Shown one piece after another: positions 59,131 through 64,000 of a stretch of DNA of 64,000 nt (the stretch's first letter is position 1; each line of letters opens with the position of its first letter). A program made the translations under genes and the position numbers. Source of the stretch: Larix kaempferi (lineage: Eukaryota > Streptophyta > Pinopsida > Pinales > Pinaceae); NCBI GenBank assembly GCA_027924585.1, contig BSBM01000092.1, forward strand, positions 9,765,001-9,829,000, given 5' to 3'. The notes under the pieces were generated by a model that had not been told where the DNA came from, did not search any database, and was given only the letters and a program-made list of their open reading frames with translations.

Positions 59131-60205
59131 CTATGTAGCACGGGAACCGCTCCCATCTTTTAGGAAACTCGTTCCCGAAGTTCCGATGTTCTAGGGAACT
59201 TGGGAACTTGTAGGAAAATTTCCAAATCAAGCGGGAACCGTTCCGGATGGTTGGGAACTTACTGGGAACTTTTACCCTCTAAAATCGGGAACTTGGGGAC
59301 TTTTTTTTGCGCGTTTCCTTCACTGGGAGCTTCTACGCATTCATGATTGCCACGGAGGTTGTTAACAACATTCCTATTCCCTCGCGACCATACTTTTACA
59401 TGTTGACTCATAATTTTTTCTCTAGAAAACTAAGTTGCAATAAAAGTCTATTTCGTGCCACCTTGTCGAGTTGGTGCATTGATCTCTGTCTACTGCCCAT
59501 GCTAGAGTATTCACTCGTCCCTATGCTGAATTGCTATTACCGCTAATCAATAATAAATGTAAATCTATTTTGACTTTTTATATATTAAATAAAAGAAAGT
59601 AAAATTATATATTTTACTATTTAATTTATGAATAAAAAAATAAACTTTTAAATAATTGGAAATAGTTTTAAATCTCACTTTAAAACTAAATTCATATATT
59701 ACATTTAAATACAAATTATCTTTATTTTTATTTTATAATAATTTAAATTTGATTATTTATTCACCTTTGCAAATACCGTAGTATAGAATGTCTTGTAAAC
59801 ATATAATATTATAATACATTTTAATCATAGTTGACACAAAACTGAAAACTTACTCTATACATATAGCCACAAATATATGGACTATAACTTATAAATGTTT
59901 CCACTTTAGAAAGAGTCTACCTTATATAATCAATGACATGGATGGTAATCTTGATTTTATTGTCATTTCCATATGCTAAGAGGTTCTAGTTACAACCGTA
60001 ATATAAGGAATAGGCTAAGTCATCTGGCTTGGCTTGTGATAAGTCATCTAGTTCTCATGTTTTTTTAATTATTTTATTTTTATATTTTTTAATATATATT
60101 ATTGTCGTTCCCAACCTGCCGTTTCCTGCAAATTTGGGGGAAACTTCTAAACGTATCCGATACTCGTACCCACGTTCCCGCGTTCCAGAAACTTGTGCAA
60201 CATAG
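59131..60205. mobile_element. Non-autonomous hAT-like DNA transposon (1.07 kb) inside LINE B ORF1
   Basis: The ends CTATGTAGCAC and (complement of the right end) CTATGTTGCAC are 11-bp inverted repeats with one mismatch. Flanks GAAAAAGC (59123-59130) and GAAAAAAC (60206-60213) are an 8-bp duplication with one mismatch, as in hAT elements. GGGAAC occurs at least six times in the first 160 bp, and GTTCCC/GGGAA motifs recur in the last 110 bp, typical of subterminal transposase-binding repeats. No transposase is encoded. Removing it rejoins the ORF1 reading through GFF. Confidence 0.75.
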
Positions 60206-60282
60206 GAAAAAACCCTTCGCAGCTTTAGATTGATCTATCCTTTGGGACGCCATTTGTTGGCTATCCACCATGTTAGGGCTTT

Positions 60283-60537
60283 TTACGGCGGCCAGAATCC
60301 CATGAATTTCCCGATGACTGCATGGTCTTGCATGTACTGCCTATAAACACCAATGTGATTGGATGTGACAACGATCTTGTACCATCGTAAAGAGTCCGAT
60401 TTTGGGATGCAGCTGCTGGTGGTGCAGATTTCCTTTTTCTGGTGAGCAGCATTAAGCTCGTCCTCTCCTGTTTCCTCCGAATGGGAGGTATTCCCTGCCC
60501 CTCCCATCCCCTGTTTGTTTATCTCTCCACCGTTCAC
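60283..60537 (-). pseudogene. LINE B ORF1 N-terminal part
   Basis: 84 codons ending in DSLRWYKIVVTSNHIGVY and VIGKFMGFWPP, then a stop. It continues beyond as TWWIANKWRPKG to the transposon boundary. This matches the first half of the DUF4283 module (K.W...). Strand, order and the GFF junction tie it to 59122-58680. Confidence 0.6.
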
Positions 60538-60540
60538 TTA

Positions 60541-61804
60541 TTTTCCCTTATTTTAATCGGAATTTCTTCTACTGTGTGTTGAGTGCAGGATTTTGGAGGA
60601 GGGAGCCATCGTCCCTCCCCGCGATGGCTCCATAGGAGCAGCCAAAGAATGCCAAGCTGAAATCCCAGCTAGATCACTTCAGAAAAAACCCTCGTCTGAA
60701 AACATCACATCTTCTATCCATAGAGGTTTTCAAGTGATAACTTTTTTCATAAATTGTTGAATACACTCTGAATTCTATGCCCACAAAGTGCCAGAAAGGG
60801 CAGATTTGAAACACTAATGGCAGTAAGAGCTGTGATATTCAATTCCTTATTAATGATTGCTCGTTTGAATTTAGATAAACACAATTGTGGGTATAAAACC
60901 CATGTAATCTCAGCCTTGAATATTTATCAAAACTCATCACAGCGTGGAATATTTATCAGCGGGAGGACGGAAAAATAAATATCGAACCAATATTAGTCCA
61001 TATCAGAACTCTTAGACCATTGTTGAGATTGTCATGTGACAAGAACCTTATAGGATATACATTATTATTCAAAAGATTGATTCCATTTGTACCACAGATT
61101 TATGATTTTATCCAAAACAAGATTTTAGGCCTTTATGTATACTGTGTTCTGTTCGCAAAGAAAGCAATCTTTGCTTTCCCATACACATATTTGCAATTTG
61201 TGTTTTCTATAGTCTATATGCATCTGTGTATTAGAAAATATGGTCTCCATAGTCTATATGCACCTGTGTATCAGAAGATGAGATCTCCCTGATATAAATT
61301 TATAATACCACACTGAGAAGTTTATGATTTGAAGCATCACTTCAGATTGTGCTCTTCAAACAGGGAATTTGAGAAGCATCTTGCCATGTATATATATAAT
61401 CAATTTATTTGAGTCGTGAAACTATGAATGATTGAAAGGTGCATTGCGTCTTAATTAATGAAGTTATTTGAAGAAGAACCTGGCTTTCTTGATCTTACAT
61501 AAGTTCTCCTCAAATGGGCCTGTAAACATTATACTAACAATTTCTGATCTGGTCTGACTAATGAGTCCATTATTGCTTGCAAGTGTGTTTGACAGAGTTT
61601 TAATATAACAGAGACAAATAAAAAAGTTAAAGATGTATCTTCTAATTGGCATATAGAAATAAGCTACTGATTACATATTGGGACAGAAGTGTCTCAGAAG
61701 ATTTATAGAGTAATACAAGTGAGTTGCCATGCCTAATCTTATGATGTCTTACTTAAGGCATGGCAAACCATCTTAGAATCATTCACTGATTTGAATGGAA
61801 ATGA
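60541..61804. other. Intergenic, between LINE B and the cytidine deaminase
   Basis: No gene seen. A two-copy repeat CATAGTCTATATGCA(T/C)CTGTGTAT(T/C)AGAA lies near 61210-61278. The 3' UTR of the deaminase transcript (minus strand) probably falls in 61500-61804, but no clear poly(A) signal was fixed. Confidence 0.45.
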
Positions 61805-62794
61805 CTAAGAGTCATCGGATAATTTTATGTAACAGTGAAACAGATGAAAAGAGCATTTGGGAGATATTTTCTGCAGAGCAAGTTTAATGGTATCACCTTG
61901 CAGAACAACGGCTCCTTCCTTCTCCACAAGGACAGCATGAACAATATCTTCATAGTTTCCTCCATCCTGACAAAGAAATGCAATGATCGCTGCTTGCAAG
62001 GGAGAAAGGCTTGGGTTGAATGCTGCAGACTCAATATAAAATCCTGTACAAATATTCCCTTTTGTAGTCATCAGAGCCATTCCAGAAGGACACTTACCAT
62101 ATGGAGCATGTGACAAGTTTGCAGCTTTAAGAGCTGCTACCTTGAGTTGATACAAATCTTGAGAGCCTGAAAAATTGTGGATACTTTCCTCCTTTACATC
62201 ACCACCACTGTTACACAAGTTCAATGCATCTTCCTTTATATCTCCATCATCATTACACAAGTTCAACTTAGGATTCAAATCAGGAGAATTCATAGACCGA
62301 AAAGCCAAGCCATTAAAGTGAGGTTCAAAAACCAGAGGGATGCTTTCCTCCAAATCAGCTGGACCAAATCTGTGGGGAAGAAAATACAATAAAGACTGGG
62401 TTTCGGCATGCTCATCAGCTATCAATATGTTAATCTCAGGCACACCCCACACTTCTTGCAGAAATTGCCTGCAATGCCCACATGGGGCTGCTGAGACTGC
62501 AATGAATCTAAGCTGGACCTCTCCGTGTTGTGCTGCATTGGCTACTAGAAACTGCTCAGAATGAACAGACTGGTGCAGAGGAAGACCCTCAAATTCTAAA
62601 TTTACTCCCTTGAAGATGCGTCCACTCGCTCCAAGGTCAACAGAGCCAACATAAAATTTGGAGATGGGAACCCTTGCTAGATGTTGAGTAGGCTTTACCA
62701 ACGTAGCAAGATACTGCACTTCTGACAGACCTGCTTCTTTACACAAACGCTGAACCTCATCTGCTTCGATCACAAAAGGTGAACAGCCTCCCAT
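61805..62794 (-). CDS. CDA: Cytidine deaminase, plant two-domain type
   Basis: Hydrolytic deamination of cytidine and deoxycytidine to uridine and deoxyuridine in pyrimidine salvage; zinc enzyme, cytosolic in plants. I start at the ATG at 62794 (MGGCSPFVIEADEVQRL), giving 329 residues in one uninterrupted exon; the frame extends a little upstream but only from a TTG. The N-terminal domain carries the catalytic motifs HSEQFLVAN (zinc His about 78, catalytic Glu about 80) and PCGHCRQF (zinc Cys about 105 and 108). The C-terminal domain (from about residue 215) has SHAPYGKCPSGMAL and SPLQAAIIAFL but no zinc set, as expected for the structural second domain of plant and E. coli-type enzymes. It is longer than the roughly 300-residue family norm because the inter-domain linker holds a duplicated acidic unit (LCNDDGDIKED, LCNSGGDVKEE). 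It is the only host gene seen in the window. Confidence 0.93.
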   Translation of the reverse strand: MGGCSPFVIEADEVQRLCKEAGLSEVQYLATLVKPTQHLARVPISKFYVGSVDLGASGRIFKGVNLEFEGLPLHQSVHSEQFLVANAAQHGEVQLRFIAVSAAPCGHCRQFLQEVWGVPEINILIADEHAETQSLLYFLPHRFGPADLEESIPLVFEPHFNGLAFRSMNSPDLNPKLNLCNDDGDIKEDALNLCNSGGDVKEESIHNFSGSQDLYQLKVAALKAANLSHAPYGKCPSGMALMTTKGNICTGFYIESAAFNPSLSPLQAAIIAFLCQDGGNYEDIVHAVLVEKEGAVVLQGDTIKLALQKISPKCSFHLFHCYIKLSDDS

Positions 62795-64000
62795 TGTTGA
62801 CAAACCCTCAGTTTCAAAAGTCTTAGCTGAGAATTGGGATAATATTTAGATCTGCGCAGAACCTACAATATATGTCTGATATTAAAATTGTGCCCTTGCT
62901 AATTTATCAAAGGGAATGATCCAGAAAGGTGCTTCGAGAAATGCAACCGTGACCTCACAAGGGCAGCTTACAGACTAACAGTCAAAACATAATCTTAGAA
63001 ATGCAGCAATTACTGTATGATACATACCTTGAAATAGAGCCCAGTAGCACAAAAACCACCCTCTCAATGTCCACACAAGAGTATTAATTTCAACATTCCG
63101 AAAGATAAAAGCAGGTCGACTAAAGAAATAGTGAAATTTTCAGCAAAGACCCTAAACTCAGTGTAGCTCACTCTGTAGCAGGTAAAACAGAGACCACCAT
63201 ATAATACCTTTAAGAAAATTAAATATTATTGATTACACAAGACTTGCAGAAGGAAAAAATAACTTAAACCATATGTTCTGGATTCTAGATTCTACAGCTA
63301 TTCAATGCGCAGCATGGCTATTAGGAGCTAGACTCATGCTCTTACCCTACTTGCTTGCCTAGGCAGTGAGAAGGCTAAATTGATGTAATGACGGTTTTTT
63401 ATGCACTATATCAAGGGAAGAGGAATGCTTTCAACCAAAATAAAAATTGAAAAATTCACACCGCAAAATTCTGCAAAAGATATAACCATATCAGTAACCC
63501 TGATGACAAGGCAAGTATTTCGGTCGAAAACGCGTTGGCTCAAAAATATTTCACACGGTAAAAACCAGAAATGCAATGAAAAAATCAGATATTCACTTAC
63601 ACTGCCTTTCTGAAAAGGAGGCCGTTCAACAGAATTTGAATATTATATCGAAGGATTCTTCTAAAACGCAGCAAAATAATCTAGACACTTTAACACCATT
63701 GATTCCCCAAAAAATCATCCAAAAAGTTCCATTCAAAGGGCTTTTTCAGCATCAGGAAAACAATTCTGCACAACATTTAGCTTGTACAGGGGCTAAAAAA
63801 ACAGGATAAAGTATGACACAGAGAACAAGGGAAATTCCCAAACTCCACAAATTTAGCAGATCAGATTTTAATCAAATTGGGTAATAAAATTATCGTTTCT
63901 AGCAGCGGAAGAGAGACAGAAGAAACCGCTAGAAATTACCTGGCTGGGCTGAAAATGTCCGCCAAACTCTTCACGTGATGCCGTCGCTCCTCAGTTTGGC
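62795..64000 (-). promoter_or_regulatory. 5' region of cytidine deaminase, probable 5' UTR intron
   Basis: On the minus strand CAGCCAG|GTAATTTCT at about 63940 is a good splice donor. Candidate acceptors (TTGTAG, GCGCAG, TCTCAG) lie at about 62840-62870 just before the ATG. A non-coding first exon at the window edge with an intron of about 1.1 kb is plausible. A palindromic CACGTG lies at 63972-63977. No coding exon is visible in this stretch. Confidence 0.35.

Larger units (their letters stand above)
54850..60540 (-). mobile_element. Decayed L1-type LINE, copy B, interrupted
   Basis: A minus-strand plant L1. ORF1 begins at 60537, is split by a DNA transposon (59131-60205), continues with a DUF4283-type domain to about 58790, a mutated zinc knuckle near 58700, and ends at 58098. 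ORF2 follows with endonuclease (about 58020-57430), reverse transcriptase (56768-55747) and a C-terminal region (55537-55349). Stops and frameshifts are frequent. A conserved 5' leader may extend to about 60720. The 3' end is unclear. Confidence 0.85.

Noticed and set aside
61825-62564. Other ORFs overlapping the cytidine deaminase
   Set aside because: They are shadows of the conserved coding frame in other frames or the opposite strand.

Overview
The window reads as nuclear DNA of a land plant with a large, repeat-rich genome. The evidence is nested LTR retrotransposons with plant-type primer sites (tRNA-iMet and tRNA-Asp), plant L1 LINEs with a DUF4283-type ORF1 or a C-terminal RNase H, and one plant-type two-domain cytidine deaminase. 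The gene sparsity and very long LTRs would suit a conifer or other gymnosperm, but nothing here proves that. Only one host gene can be supported (cytidine deaminase, minus strand, 61805-62794). Nearly everything else is transposable-element DNA of different ages.

Layout. 1-2058: no recognisable gene. 2059-4889: a short non-autonomous Ty1/copia element with two LTRs, a tRNA-iMet primer site and a broken gag remnant. 5348-27052: a 21.7-kb Ty3/gypsy-type element arranged LTR-internal-LTR-internal-LTR, with exact 8615-bp periodicity, 4475-bp LTRs and a 5-bp target duplication outside the whole array. Each internal region has one intact long ORF encoding Gag and an aspartic protease, then a long acidic segment, then what looks like only the tail of integrase. 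Reverse transcriptase, RNase H and the integrase core are absent. 27058-28874: unassigned flank. 28880-42497: a 13.6-kb Ty3/gypsy element on the minus strand with 1.4-kb LTRs, a perfect 5-bp target duplication, one continuous gag-pol frame broken only by stop codons, a minisatellite, and an extra 3' ORF built of degenerate repeats.

42500-61800 is a mosaic of old elements: a decayed minus-strand L1 (about 42950-47070); a terminal-inverted-repeat element apparently inside a tRNA-type SINE (48360-49450); a foldback element; a degraded LTR-like promoter; a 1742-bp solo LTR (51250-52991); a poly(A)-tailed coiled-coil relic; and a second minus-strand L1 (about 54850-60540) whose ORF1 is split by a non-autonomous hAT-like transposon (59131-60205).

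How they relate. The 21.7-kb array and the 13.6-kb element share the same tRNA-Asp primer site. The array lacks reverse transcriptase and integrase, so it must have used those enzymes from another element. The minus-strand element is of the right general type but is itself broken and its proteins are divergent. All coordinates and comparisons come from reading the sequence by eye; no alignments or database searches were run.
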